NCBI RefSeq assembly: GCF_018332695.1
Contig: NZ_BOQN01000080.1
Coordinates: 1-43,733 of the forward strand
Direction of reading: 5' to 3'
Source of the DNA: Paractinoplanes toevensis
GTDB taxonomy: Bacteria > Actinomycetota > Actinomycetes > Mycobacteriales > Micromonosporaceae
Length of the DNA: 43,733 nt
The number at the start of each line of letters is the position of its first letter. The stretch's first letter is position 1. Below, piece by piece: positions 1 to 8,671 of the stretch. Position numbers and translations under genes: made by a program. The notes beneath the pieces are model-generated. The model did no database searches and was not told the origin of the DNA. It worked only from the letters and a program-made list of their open reading frames with translations.

Positions 1-2404
1 CCGGGTGCTGCCAGCGCACCAGCGCCTCGAGACCGATCACGCTGCCGGTGGGCAGGTCGACGATGGGCTGGAAACGCAGCCGCATCTGGTCGCCCGGCAC
101 CGCCTCGACCAGCGCCGAGCGCATCTCGAGCCGGCTCAGCATGGCCTCGTGCATCACGTCCTGGTAGCGGCGCCAGGTGCTCTTGCCGTCGGTCTTGGCC
201 ACGTACATGGCCACGTCCGCCCGGCGCAGGAGCTCGCTGATGCCGGCCGCGTCCGCGCTGGTCGCCACGCCGACGCTGCTGGCCCCGCTGACCAGGTGCA
301 GGCCGCCGTGCCCGTCGCTGACCTCGATCGGCTCGCTGAGCGCGGCCACGATCCGGGCGGCGATCGCCTCGGCGTCGTCGGGCGCGGCGAGGTGCTCCAT
401 CAGCACCGCGAACTCGTCGCCGCCGGTCCGCGCGGCCGTGTTCATCGGGCCGGCCACCTCGGTGATCCGCTTGCCCACCGCGATCAGCAGCTGGTCGCCG
501 GCGGCGTGCCCGAGCGTGTCGTTGACCTCCTTGAAGTCGTCGAGGTCGACGAAGAGGACAGCGACCGAGCCACGGGCCTTGCCGGCCACCGCGGCGGCCT
601 GCTCGAGCCGGTTCTGGAAGAGCGCCCGGTTGGCCAGCCCGGTGAGGGTGTCGTGGAAGGCCTGGTGGGCCAGGTCGTTCTCCAGCCGGCGGCGCTCGGT
701 GACGTCCCGGATGGTGACGACCAGGCCGTTGACCGCCTTGTCGTCGCGCAGGTCCCGGCAGGTGCACTCGACCTGCAGCAGCAGGTCGTCGCCGGAGATC
801 GCGGTCAGGTCGATGCCGTCGCGCGGGCCGCGACCGGACAGCACCAGGGACAGCAGGTCGCGCAGCTCGGCGTGGTCGGTGCCGGCGAAGAGCCGGAACA
901 GCGAGGTGCCGACCAGGTCGGTGCGGCCGAAGACCGGCAGCGCCGACGGGCTGGCGTAGCGGATCGTCTCGTCGTCGCCGATGATCAGGATCACGTCGGA
1001 CGCGCTCTGGATCAGCGCCCGGAAGTAGTCCTCGCTGGCCCGCCGGTTGACCTCGGCGTTCAGCGAGATCCGCTCGATCGCCATGGTGCCCTGCGCCATC
1101 AGCGCCTCGAACGACGGCTGGAGCTCGACCAGCAGCTCCTCGTCGGCCGCCAGGTAGACGAGGCTGCGTACCTTGGCACCGTCGCCGGGGACCGAGGTGA
1201 CCACCTCGCCGTACAGCGCCCACTCGAAGTCGCCCAGCTCGGCAGAGACGTGCCGGGGCAGGTCGCCGGTGTGCACCCGGCCGGTCATCAGGAAGCCGGT
1301 CGTGTCGGCGGTGCCCGCGTCGGTCCGGTATTGGAAGACCTTGAAGGGCTCGCCGCCCGGCACGATCTCGGCGATCGCCTTGCCGACGGCCCGCGCGGCC
1401 TCCGACTCGTCGCTCGCGGCCACCAGGTCGGCCGCCGACATGCGCAGCGTCCGCTCCCGGGCCGCGTTCTCCCGCTGCGCCTGCAGCAGGCCGGAGACCC
1501 GGGCCACGACCAGCAGGAACATCGTGCCGGACGCGGTCGCGATCATCAGCGCGTCGTCGACGCCGCCGGTCAGGTCCTCGACCAGCAGCACGGCCGGGGC
1601 GATCAGCGCGGCTACCGACATGATCGCGATCCGCCGGCCACCGGCCATCACGACCGTGGACGGGCTGCGCAGCGCGGTCATCTCGCGCATCGACGGGTGC
1701 AGGGCGGCGAGCGCGGTGGCGGTGTAGAAGAGGATCCAGCCGGAGTCGACCGGGCCGCCGACCTGCCAGGTGCCGTCGAGCTGTCGCAGCCCGTAGATCA
1801 CGTCGGTGACCAGCAGGCTGAAACCGCCCGCGGCCAGGGTGCTGAGCGCGACCGGCTTGCGGCCGCCCGCGGTGATCAGGCGCAGCAGCATGGCCAGCGC
1901 GAGGACGTCGCCGAGCGGGTACCCGGTCGAGGTCAGCTTCTCGATGAGGCTCAGATCGGTGTTCCGGATGTACGGCGAGATCAGGAAGACCCAGGACAGC
2001 AGCCCCAGACCGGCCGTCGGCACCAGCGCGTCGAGCAGCGCGGCCCGGTTGTCCCCGCCGGCCCGGGCCCGGATGAAGACCAGCAGCGCGGCCGCCAGCA
2101 TCGGGTAGACCAGCAGGTAGGGCCCATCGGCCACGGACGGGAACGGGTTGACCTGGCCGAGGAAGTCGATCTGGATGTTGTAGATCGTGTCGCCGGCCGT
2201 GAAGCTGACCAGCACCGCCGACAGCAGGTACCACGGCAGCGGCTTGGACGGCCGGTGCACCCGCACCCCGACCAGCACCGCGGCCGCGGCCGAGAGACCG
2301 ATCGCGGCCCAGGAGTACATGCTGTACGCCGGGAACACGTAGAACAGTGCCGTCAGGGCGATGATCCACGCCCCGAAGCACGACTGCATACGTGTGGCCG
2401 ACAT
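1..2404 (-). CDS. Membrane-bound GGDEF/EAL cyclic-di-GMP protein (C-terminus beyond window)
   Basis: Partial gene, about 801 codons visible, no stop before the left edge. About ten hydrophobic segments fill residues 8-310; a soluble linker and a PAS-like domain (about 445-560) follow, then a GGDEF domain with an intact GGDEF motif (bases about 414-431) and the start of an EAL domain with its EALVRW motif (about 22-33). It should make and/or degrade cyclic di-GMP at the membrane in response to a signal sensed by the membrane or PAS part. The usual RxxD inhibitory site before GGDEF is not visible, so product inhibition may be absent. ATG at 2404 is preceded by GGAG with 7-base spacing. Family call is firm; which activity dominates cannot be told. 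Confidence 0.9.
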   Translation of the reverse strand, partial: MSATRMQSCFGAWIIALTALFYVFPAYSMYSWAAIGLSAAAAVLVGVRVHRPSKPLPWYLLSAVLVSFTAGDTIYNIQIDFLGQVNPFPSVADGPYLLVYPMLAAALLVFIRARAGGDNRAALLDALVPTAGLGLLSWVFLISPYIRNTDLSLIEKLTSTGYPLGDVLALAMLLRLITAGGRKPVALSTLAAGGFSLLVTDVIYGLRQLDGTWQVGGPVDSGWILFYTATALAALHPSMREMTALRSPSTVVMAGGRRIAIMSVAALIAPAVLLVEDLTGGVDDALMIATASGTMFLLVVARVSGLLQAQRENAARERTLRMSAADLVAASDESEAARAVGKAIAEIVPGGEPFKVFQYRTDAGTADTTGFLMTGRVHTGDLPRHVSAELGDFEWALYGEVVTSVPGDGAKVRSLVYLAADEELLVELQPSFEALMAQGTMAIERISLNAEVNRRASEDYFRALIQSASDVILIIGDDETIRYASPSALPVFGRTDLVGTSLFRLFAGTDHAELRDLLSLVLSGRGPRDGIDLTAISGDDLLLQVECTCRDLRDDKAVNGLVVTIRDVTERRRLENDLAHQAFHDTLTGLANRALFQNRLEQAAAVAGKARGSVAVLFVDLDDFKEVNDTLGHAAGDQLLIAVGKRITEVAGPMNTAARTGGDEFAVLMEHLAAPDDAEAIAARIVAALSEPIEVSDGHGGLHLVSGASSVGVATSADAAGISELLRRADVAMYVAKTDGKSTWRRYQDVMHEAMLSRLEMRSALVEAVPGDQMRLRFQPIVDLPTGSVIGLEALVRWQHP

Positions 2405-2491
2405 CCGTGCTCCGATCTCCTGGGCAGTCCTTCGTCTAGGACCCCCGGATCGGCACGGAACGCCGCTACCTGCAAATTCCCTAGGTGTCTG

Positions 2492-2518
2492 CTCCCCGAA
2501 TGCGACCTAAACGGGGAG
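2492..2518 (-). terminator. GC-rich stem-loop downstream of the zinc-ribbon membrane gene
   Basis: A perfect 7-bp inverted repeat (CTCCCCG / CGGGGAG) with a 13-base AT-richer loop lies 16 bases past the stop of the minus-strand gene ending at 2535; flanking bases extend the stem with one bulge. There is no U-tract, as is common in high-GC actinobacteria. It would separate that gene from the GGDEF/EAL gene, though it could instead act in the latter's leader. Confidence 0.5.
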
Positions 2519-2534
2519 GCAGCAACTCATCCGT

Positions 2535-5075
2535 TCAGCTCATCCGGCCCAGCGCGCCCCGGAACCGGGCCAGGTCACGGCGCCGCCGTTCCAGCGTCGC
2601 GGCGAGCACCACGAGCAGCACCCCACCGGCGGCCGGCGGGATCCACCGCGGCACCAGATCCCACACCCGGGTCAGCTCGTGCAGCGCCACCAGCGCCAGC
2701 GCCAGGCTGCCGGCGATCACCGGCGCCCGCAGCCGGGTCCGCACCCCGACCAGCAGAATCGCCAGCGCCCCCACCCCGAGCAGCAGCGGCCGCAGGTACT
2801 GCCCTTCGTCCACGAAGATCGAAACCAGGCTGGGCGTCAGCGCCGTGCTCAGCGCCGGGCCGTAGGAAACCCAGCTCGGCGTGGGGCCGCGCCGGGCGAG
2901 AAGGGCGGCGGCCAGTGCCAGGCCGCTTGCCGGCAGGGTGTACGCCTCCAGCACGGTCCCCGGCGCCGCGGCCAGAGCAACCCCCCACCCCGCCATGATC
3001 GCGATGGCCACACCGAGCCGGCGAATCCGGGCCGTCCGCCCCGCGGTGCCGGTCACCGCGGCCGCGGCGAGCAGCGCCCCGAGGCCGGCCAGCGTGGCTG
3101 CCCGGGTGCTCAGCAGATCTCCCAGCAGGACCACCACCAGCACAAACCCGGCCGGCGCGAGCACCGCGACCTCCGTCACCCGATCCCGGGTCAGCGCCGA
3201 GGCACTGCCCGCCAGCAGCAGGCCGAGCACCAGGTAGACCACAACCGGCTCACCGGCCACCAACGCCCACACCGGCAGCAGAGCGGTCAGACCCAGCACG
3301 GCCACCAACATCAACGGCAGCCGCAGCGCACCCGAGACGAGCGCCGCCGCCATAACGGCCGGCCGCTGCGGGAGGGGAGTGGCTGATGTTGCCGCTGTCG
3401 GCGGATGAGCCGGTCGGAGCCGCATCGCGCACACCAGGATGGCGGTGGCGACCGCGACGGATCGCACCTGGCCCGGGCCGGCGAGGCCGAGGGCGTTCGC
3501 GGCGGTCCAGGCGACCGCCGGCACCGCGAGGAGGGCGGTGAGCATTCCGGCGGCGCGCAGGCCGGGGTGCCGGGCGAAGGCGGCACTGGCGATCCCGAGC
3601 AGGGCGAGCACGGCCAGGACGGCGGCGGCCATGCCGGGCCGGCCGAAGCCGGCTACAACCGCGTGCAGGCCGAGCAGCCCGGCGACGATCAGCTGCCCGG
3701 CGAAGCCGCCTGCACCGCCGAGGCCGAGTGCGGCGCTGAGCCCGCCTGCGCCGCTGAGACCGCCTGCGCCGCTGAGGCCGGTGGCGCCGGCTGCCGTGCT
3801 GAGGCCGCCCTGGCCGCCGAGGACGGAAGCGACCGACGAGGCGGCCGTCGGGGATGCCGCGGCGGGGTGGGCGGCGACCCGGGTGGCGACGCGGGTGGCC
3901 GGGACGGCGAGGGCGGGTGCGGCCTGGCGGGCGGCGTCGGCGAGTGCCGGTGCGGCGTGGCGGGCGGCCAGGGTCAGGGCGGCGGCGAGCACGACCAGGT
4001 CGATCAGCGGGCCGTTCCACCACGGTAGGTGCAGGCCGGACGGCAGGGCCAGGGCGATCGCGGCGGCGCCGGCGATCGTGGCGGCCGGGCGTGCCCGGGA
4101 CGGCAGCGCGACCACCAACGCGATCGTGACCAGGGCCAGGGCGGCCGGGAGGCGCCAGCCCGCGGAGGAGACGGTCGCGGACCAGGTCGCGTGGAAGACC
4201 GGGCGGGCGGCGTCGACGGTGCGGCCCGCGGCGACCAGGGCCGGCGTGACCGCGGCCAGGGCGGCGATGCCGCCGAGGGCGTAGGCGAGCGGGGCGACCC
4301 GGGTGCGGCGGACCGCCACGTCCAAGGCGGCCAGGATGCCGAACGTCAGGGTCCAGCCGGCCGGGCCGGGGTGCGCCGGGGCGACCAGCAGCGGCAGGGC
4401 CGGCTGGCCGGCGAGCAGGGCGGCGTAGCGGGGGGCGGTGAGGCCGGTGAGATAGCCGTAGCCGGCGGCGATCGCGGCGGTGAGCCCGAAGACCGCGCCG
4501 GCGTAGCGGGCCGGGTCGCCGCCGGCCAGGCCGAACAGGTTGACGTACCAGGCGGCGTACCCGTCCAGCAGGATCAGCAGAACGCCGACCGCGGCGACCG
4601 TCTCGGCGGCGGCGCGCAGGCCTCGGCGCAGCGCGAGCGGCGGCACCGCGAGGGCGGCGACGGTGACCACGCCGAGGATCGCGGCGCGGCCGCCGACCCC
4701 GAACTGCGACCAGGCCACCGCGGTGAAGACGATCGCGGCGACGGCCAGCAGCAGCCCGCCGAGCAGGAACAGGACGTTCTGCACGGCCCGGGACGACGTT
4801 TCCGGCGCGGACGACGGCGACGGCGACGAGGTGCCGGGCCGCAGCGATGCCCGTACCCTCTCGGCCGCCTGATTGCGCCGCTGGTAAGCGTGCGAGATTC
4901 GCGTCTCCAGGTCGCTCACCGCCCGCCGGGCGGTGGCGAGCTGCGTGAGCAGCGTGGCGATCTCGTTGTCGGTCTCGATCACCTGGATGGCGTCGGTGTC
5001 GGGTCCGCGCCCGCAGGAGGGGCAGCCGGTCTCGCTCGAGGCCGTGGCGCGGCAATGCGGGCAGGGGTAGGTCAC
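2535..5075 (-). CDS. Large polytopic membrane protein with N-terminal zinc ribbon
   Basis: 846 residues. The N-terminus has two CxxC pairs (Cys5/Cys8 and Cys18/Cys21), a zinc ribbon; residues about 30-65 look coiled-coil; from about residue 100 to the end it is alternating hydrophobic segments with around twenty or more possible membrane spans. A glycine-rich GLSGAG repeat interrupts the middle (bases about 3722-3784). It resembles the actinobacterial proteins named SCO7613 C-terminal domain membrane proteins, function unknown; that name is from memory. GTG at 5075 is chosen because AAGGA lies 8 bases upstream and the ribbon starts right after it; an ATG at 5117 is in frame. Same strand as the PPOX gene, 48 bases downstream. 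Confidence 0.8.
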   Translation of the reverse strand: MTYPCPHCRATASSETGCPSCGRGPDTDAIQVIETDNEIATLLTQLATARRAVSDLETRISHAYQRRNQAAERVRASLRPGTSSPSPSSAPETSSRAVQNVLFLLGGLLLAVAAIVFTAVAWSQFGVGGRAAILGVVTVAALAVPPLALRRGLRAAAETVAAVGVLLILLDGYAAWYVNLFGLAGGDPARYAGAVFGLTAAIAAGYGYLTGLTAPRYAALLAGQPALPLLVAPAHPGPAGWTLTFGILAALDVAVRRTRVAPLAYALGGIAALAAVTPALVAAGRTVDAARPVFHATWSATVSSAGWRLPAALALVTIALVVALPSRARPAATIAGAAAIALALPSGLHLPWWNGPLIDLVVLAAALTLAARHAAPALADAARQAAPALAVPATRVATRVAAHPAAASPTAASSVASVLGGQGGLSTAAGATGLSGAGGLSGAGGLSAALGLGGAGGFAGQLIVAGLLGLHAVVAGFGRPGMAAAVLAVLALLGIASAAFARHPGLRAAGMLTALLAVPAVAWTAANALGLAGPGQVRSVAVATAILVCAMRLRPAHPPTAATSATPLPQRPAVMAAALVSGALRLPLMLVAVLGLTALLPVWALVAGEPVVVYLVLGLLLAGSASALTRDRVTEVAVLAPAGFVLVVVLLGDLLSTRAATLAGLGALLAAAAVTGTAGRTARIRRLGVAIAIMAGWGVALAAAPGTVLEAYTLPASGLALAAALLARRGPTPSWVSYGPALSTALTPSLVSIFVDEGQYLRPLLLGVGALAILLVGVRTRLRAPVIAGSLALALVALHELTRVWDLVPRWIPPAAGGVLLVVLAATLERRRRDLARFRGALGRMS

Positions 5076-5123
5076 GTGCTCGATCCTTGTCGGGGCGGGG
5101 TCACGCTTCCTGAGCACGCATAC

Positions 5124-5525
5124 CTAAAGAGGCTGCCCGGATACCCAGACCGACCAGCGCGACACGGTGATCTGGAGGAACGGGCCGTCCGGCGCGGCTG
5201 CCCGATATTGCGGATATTTCGCGACGAGAGCGTCGAGACTCTCGGGCGCGGAGTCCAGGATCCGTGCCGTGCCGTCGGCCCGCACCCACCACAGCTGCGA
5301 CCAGTCGTCGTCGTAGTGGTCGGCCAGCGCGCAGACCTGCGGGTTCGCGGCGATGTTGGCCAGCCGGCGGAGGTGGCGCGACCGCTTGGGCTTGGCGTCG
5401 ACGGCGGAGTGGATGACGTCGCCGACCACCGCGAACACGAACGGCACGAGATGCGGATCGCCGCCCGGGCCGCTCGTCGCCAGCCGGGCCACCCGGGCCG
5501 TGCCGAACCGCTCCGCCGGCGTCAC
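5124..5525 (-). CDS. PPOX-class probable F420-dependent protein, Rv0121 type
   Basis: 133 residues, a short split beta-barrel flavin/deazaflavin-binding protein. Signature stretches such as FGTARVARLAT, HLVPFVF, SAVDAKPKR and DDDWSQLWWVRADG match the Rv0121 (TIGR03668) family as I remember it. Members are thought to bind F420 or a flavin; the substrate is unknown. The GTG start (5525-5523) overlaps the stop of the LLM oxidoreductase gene (TGA 5524-5522) as GTGA, so translation is probably coupled and the two likely act together. Confidence 0.85.
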   Translation of the reverse strand: MTPAERFGTARVARLATSGPGGDPHLVPFVFAVVGDVIHSAVDAKPKRSRHLRRLANIAANPQVCALADHYDDDWSQLWWVRADGTARILDSAPESLDALVAKYPQYRAAAPDGPFLQITVSRWSVWVSGQPL

Positions 5526-6352
5526 CGCCCGACCAGGTCGGCGATCGCGCGCTCCCACTTCTCCAGGGCCGGCTCGACCACGCTCCACGGCCCGGACGGC
5601 AGCCACCCCGACGCCCGCTGCACCCCGGCCCGCTCCAGCTGCTCGAGGGCCTTCGGGTCGGGCGGCACGCTGAGCACCTGCACCTGCAGGTAGCGATCGG
5701 CGCGGCCGCGCAGCTCGCGGATCCGGTCGAACAGGTCGGTGTCCTGCCACTGCGGGAACCAGCCGTCGCCGTAGTCGAGCACCCGGTCCAGGGCGGTCGG
5801 CCCGCCCCCGCCGACCAGGATCGGCGGCCACGGCTTCTGCGCCGGTTTCGGCCACGACCAGATCCGGTCGAAGTTCACGAACTTCCCGTGAAAGGTGGCC
5901 TCGTCCTCGGTCCAGATCGCCCGCATCGCTTTCACCCGCTCGCCCAGCAGGGCCAGCCGGGTGCGCGGGTCGGTGCCGTGGTTGGCCATCTCCTCGCGGT
6001 TCCAGCCCGACCCGATGCCGAACTCGAACCGCCCGCCGCTGAGGTGGTCGACGCTGGCCACCTCTTTCGCCGTGGTGATCGGGTCGCGCTCGATGACCAG
6101 GCAGACCCCCGAGCCGATGCGCAGCCGGCTGGTCGCCTCGGCGGCCGCGGTCAGCGCCACGAACAGGTCGTAGGTGTGCCAGTACTTCTGCGGCAGCTGC
6201 CGCCCGCCACCCCACGGCGTCTCGCGAGCGGCCGGGATGTGCGTGTGCTCGGCGAAGAACAGCGCGGTCTGCCCGCGCTCCTCGACCCGCCGGGCGATCT
6301 CGCCGGGTCGCACGCCGTCGTGGGTGGGGAAATAGCCGACACCGAATTCCAT
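5522..6352 (-). CDS. LLM-class F420-dependent oxidoreductase
   Basis: 276 residues, about the normal length for this TIM-barrel family. MEFGVGYFPTHDG at the N-terminus, FFAEHTHIP, LRIGSGV, GRFEFGIGSGWNREEM and ILVGGGG are typical luciferase-like monooxygenase blocks, closest by eye to the Rv2161c group (TIGR03619). It probably uses reduced F420 on an unknown substrate in the cytosol. ATG at 6352 has AGGA 8 bases upstream. First gene of a minus-strand run that continues into the PPOX gene with overlapping stop/start. A much longer open frame covers this gene, but the region upstream of 6352 belongs to plus-strand genes. Confidence 0.88.
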   Translation of the reverse strand: MEFGVGYFPTHDGVRPGEIARRVEERGQTALFFAEHTHIPAARETPWGGGRQLPQKYWHTYDLFVALTAAAEATSRLRIGSGVCLVIERDPITTAKEVASVDHLSGGRFEFGIGSGWNREEMANHGTDPRTRLALLGERVKAMRAIWTEDEATFHGKFVNFDRIWSWPKPAQKPWPPILVGGGGPTALDRVLDYGDGWFPQWQDTDLFDRIRELRGRADRYLQVQVLSVPPDPKALEQLERAGVQRASGWLPSGPWSVVEPALEKWERAIADLVGR

Positions 6353-6466
6353 GAACCCGATCCTAGGAGCCCGCCTGAACTGCCGGTGAACGATGTGACA
6401 CCGCAGGGTGCACAGACGAGCGGATCCCTCCCGGGCGGCCGATGCCGTCGTTAGCATCGCGGTTCG

Positions 6467-8128
6467 ATGAGCACAATCGAGATGGATCGCGTCGAAACAC
6501 CCCGGAAAACCCGGCCTTACGGCCTCATCGCGGCCGGGGTGGTGGTGCTGGCTACCGTCCTGGTGACGGGTCTGGCGGCGCTCAACGGCGATGTGACGTA
6601 CGCGCTGGGCGGCATCGAGACGGCCGGGGCCGGCGGGGTCAGCATCTGGGATGTGTTCATCGCGCGCCCGGTCGCCTACCGGCTGCTGATCGGCGCGCTG
6701 GGCCACACCGGCGACGCCCCCTCGTGGATCGCCGACCGGGTCGTCCGGGCCGAGGCCGACGTGCTGATCGTGGCGGTGGCCGCGCTGCTGTTCCTCGGGC
6801 TGCGCCGGCACCTCGACAGGCGGGCCGCGGCCGGCATCGCGTTCACCGTCGGGTTCGCCCTGATCGTCTCGCCGCCGTGGCATTTCCTGGAGCCGGACTG
6901 GGTGGCCGCGCTGGCCGCCGTGGCCGCCGTCGGTGCCGCCCTGGCGCCCCGCCGGCTGTGGCTCGGCGTGCTGCTCGGTGGCCTGGGCACGGTGCTGGTG
7001 GTCGCGGTCAAGCTGGCCACCGCCCCGATCGCGCTGCTGGCCCTGATCGCGATCGCGCTGTTCAGCCTGCGCCGGGCGCTGTGGGTGGCCGGCGCCGCCG
7101 CCGTGCTGGCCGTTCTCTGGTACGCCACGACCAAGCACTTCCTGCCCTGGGAGTGGCTGTGGCTGCGGGACCAGGCCGACCTGGTCGACGACTCGCCGAT
7201 CCACCACGGCCTGCGCCGGGTCGACTTCCACTGGCTGCGCTACGGGCTCGGCGACACCACCATCCTCAGCCCGATCGTGGCGACCGCGCCGGCCGCGTTC
7301 GCCGCCCTGATCCAGCGGCAGGCGGGCGCCCGGCTGCGCTGGCTCGGGGCCGGGATCGCGGTGGTCGCGACCGGTCTGTCGCTGGCCTCGGCGTACGGCC
7401 AGGGCGAGTTCTTCATGTACCACTACGCGGTCGTCCCGGTGCTGGCCGCGGCGGTGTGGGCCGGCGCCTTCGCGCTGAGCCCGGCCGCCCGGGTGCCGCT
7501 GCTGGCCGCCACCCTGGTGCCGGCCGCCGCGAGTTTCCTGCTGCTGCGCCAGGACGCCGAGTGGCGGCACGACCACGTCGGCCTGGTCGCCGGCTCCTAT
7601 CTGCTGGCCGCCGCGATCGCCGCGGTGGCCGTGTGGACGGTGACCGCCCGCTCGGTGCCGTGGCCGGCGGGCGCCGTCGTCCTGTCCGTCGTGCTGCTGC
7701 CGCCGGTGCTGCTGGGCGCGCCGCTGTCGTTCAGCATGTACAACTACCAGTCGCCGGTGGCGCGACCGGCCAACGCCCCGTACGAGGCGCTGAGCGACCG
7801 GATCGGCCACGACACCCCCGTGCTCTACCTGGCGTTCGGCTCGGTCAACTACGGCATCGGCAACCCGACGGCCTGCCGCTATCCGTCGCCGCAGTGGCTG
7901 CAGCGCGGCACCCTGTTCGCCCGGGTGCGGGAGTACCGCAGCTACGACGACAACCTGCGCTGCCTGACCGAGGACCGGACGGCCCGCTACCTGATCGTGC
8001 AGCCGACCTGGTTCAACCTGGCGAAGGCGCCGGCGGAGGTGCAGGGCCTGATCGACGGCCGGTTCGACTGCTCCGACGAGGCCCGCGTCGAGGCCCCGGC
8101 CAACCTGATCGTCTGCCCGGCCCGATGA
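6467..8128 (+). CDS. Polytopic membrane protein, possibly GT-C glycosyltransferase-like
   Basis: 553 residues. A charged N-terminal tail of about 19 residues is followed by a first span and some ten further hydrophobic helices, with a hydrophilic C-terminal domain after about residue 440. The layout (many helices, loop with acidic residues after the first span, extracytoplasmic tail) resembles mannosyltransferase-type GT-C proteins, but no signature was certain. ATG at 6467 has no clear Shine-Dalgarno; a TAGCAT -10-like hexamer about 10 bases upstream suggests a leaderless transcript. Divergent from the LLM gene with 114 bases between; the PPOX-fold gene follows 30 bases downstream. Confidence 0.75.
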   Translation: MSTIEMDRVETPRKTRPYGLIAAGVVVLATVLVTGLAALNGDVTYALGGIETAGAGGVSIWDVFIARPVAYRLLIGALGHTGDAPSWIADRVVRAEADVLIVAVAALLFLGLRRHLDRRAAAGIAFTVGFALIVSPPWHFLEPDWVAALAAVAAVGAALAPRRLWLGVLLGGLGTVLVVAVKLATAPIALLALIAIALFSLRRALWVAGAAAVLAVLWYATTKHFLPWEWLWLRDQADLVDDSPIHHGLRRVDFHWLRYGLGDTTILSPIVATAPAAFAALIQRQAGARLRWLGAGIAVVATGLSLASAYGQGEFFMYHYAVVPVLAAAVWAGAFALSPAARVPLLAATLVPAAASFLLLRQDAEWRHDHVGLVAGSYLLAAAIAAVAVWTVTARSVPWPAGAVVLSVVLLPPVLLGAPLSFSMYNYQSPVARPANAPYEALSDRIGHDTPVLYLAFGSVNYGIGNPTACRYPSPQWLQRGTLFARVREYRSYDDNLRCLTEDRTARYLIVQPTWFNLAKAPAEVQGLIDGRFDCSDEARVEAPANLIVCPAR

Positions 8129-8158
8129 GTTCGCGCGTCCCCGGCGGTCAGTAACGGT

Positions 8159-8671
8159 ATGACTCCGTCGAAAATCACCAACCTCTGCCGGTACGGCAGC
8201 GCGCCCCTGGAATGGTCGCGCGCCCTCGCCGCCCTGAGCCCCGGCTCGAGCCCGACGCAGACCCACTTCCTCGGCACCTGCCGCCCCGACGGCACTCCGC
8301 ACGCGGCCGGCATCGGTGCCCTGTGGCGGGACGGCTTCTACTACTTCACCAGTAACCCGGCCACCCGCAAGGCCCGCGACCTGGCCGTCAATCCGCGCTG
8401 CACGATCTCCGCCGCGCTGCCCGGCCTGGACGTGGTGCTGGAGGGCACCGCGGCCCGGGTCACCGACCCGGCCGTGCTGGCGGAGGTGGCGGCGGGATAT
8501 CGCGCGGGGGGCTGGCCGGCCGAGGTGGCCGGGGACGCGCTGACCGCACCGTTCAGCGCGCCGAGCGCCGGCCCGCCGCCGTGGGAGGTCTACCGCTTCA
8601 CGTTCCACACCGTCGTCGGCGTCGCGACGGCCGAACCCCACGGCGCGACGAAGTGGACCTTCGACCGCTAA
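8159..8671 (+). CDS. Pyridoxamine 5'-phosphate oxidase-fold protein
   Basis: 170 residues. The opening THFLGTCRPDGTPHAAGIGA, then FYYFTSNPATRKARDLAVNP and a late WEVYRFTFHTVVGV give the PPOX-type split barrel that binds FMN or F420. Unlike the 133-residue protein at 5124 it keeps an N-terminal helix and longer C-terminal half. It probably forms an operon with the membrane protein 30 bases upstream. Its stop overlaps by 4 bases the stop of the convergent Ser/Thr kinase gene. Substrate unknown. Confidence 0.85.
   Translation: MTPSKITNLCRYGSAPLEWSRALAALSPGSSPTQTHFLGTCRPDGTPHAAGIGALWRDGFYYFTSNPATRKARDLAVNPRCTISAALPGLDVVLEGTAARVTDPAVLAEVAAGYRAGGWPAEVAGDALTAPFSAPSAGPPPWEVYRFTFHTVVGVATAEPHGATKWTFDR

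Noticed and set aside
5..2998. 997-codon open frame on the plus strand
   Set aside because: Shadow of the GGDEF/EAL and membrane-protein genes on the other strand; its protein is Arg/Gln/Gly/Asp-rich nonsense.
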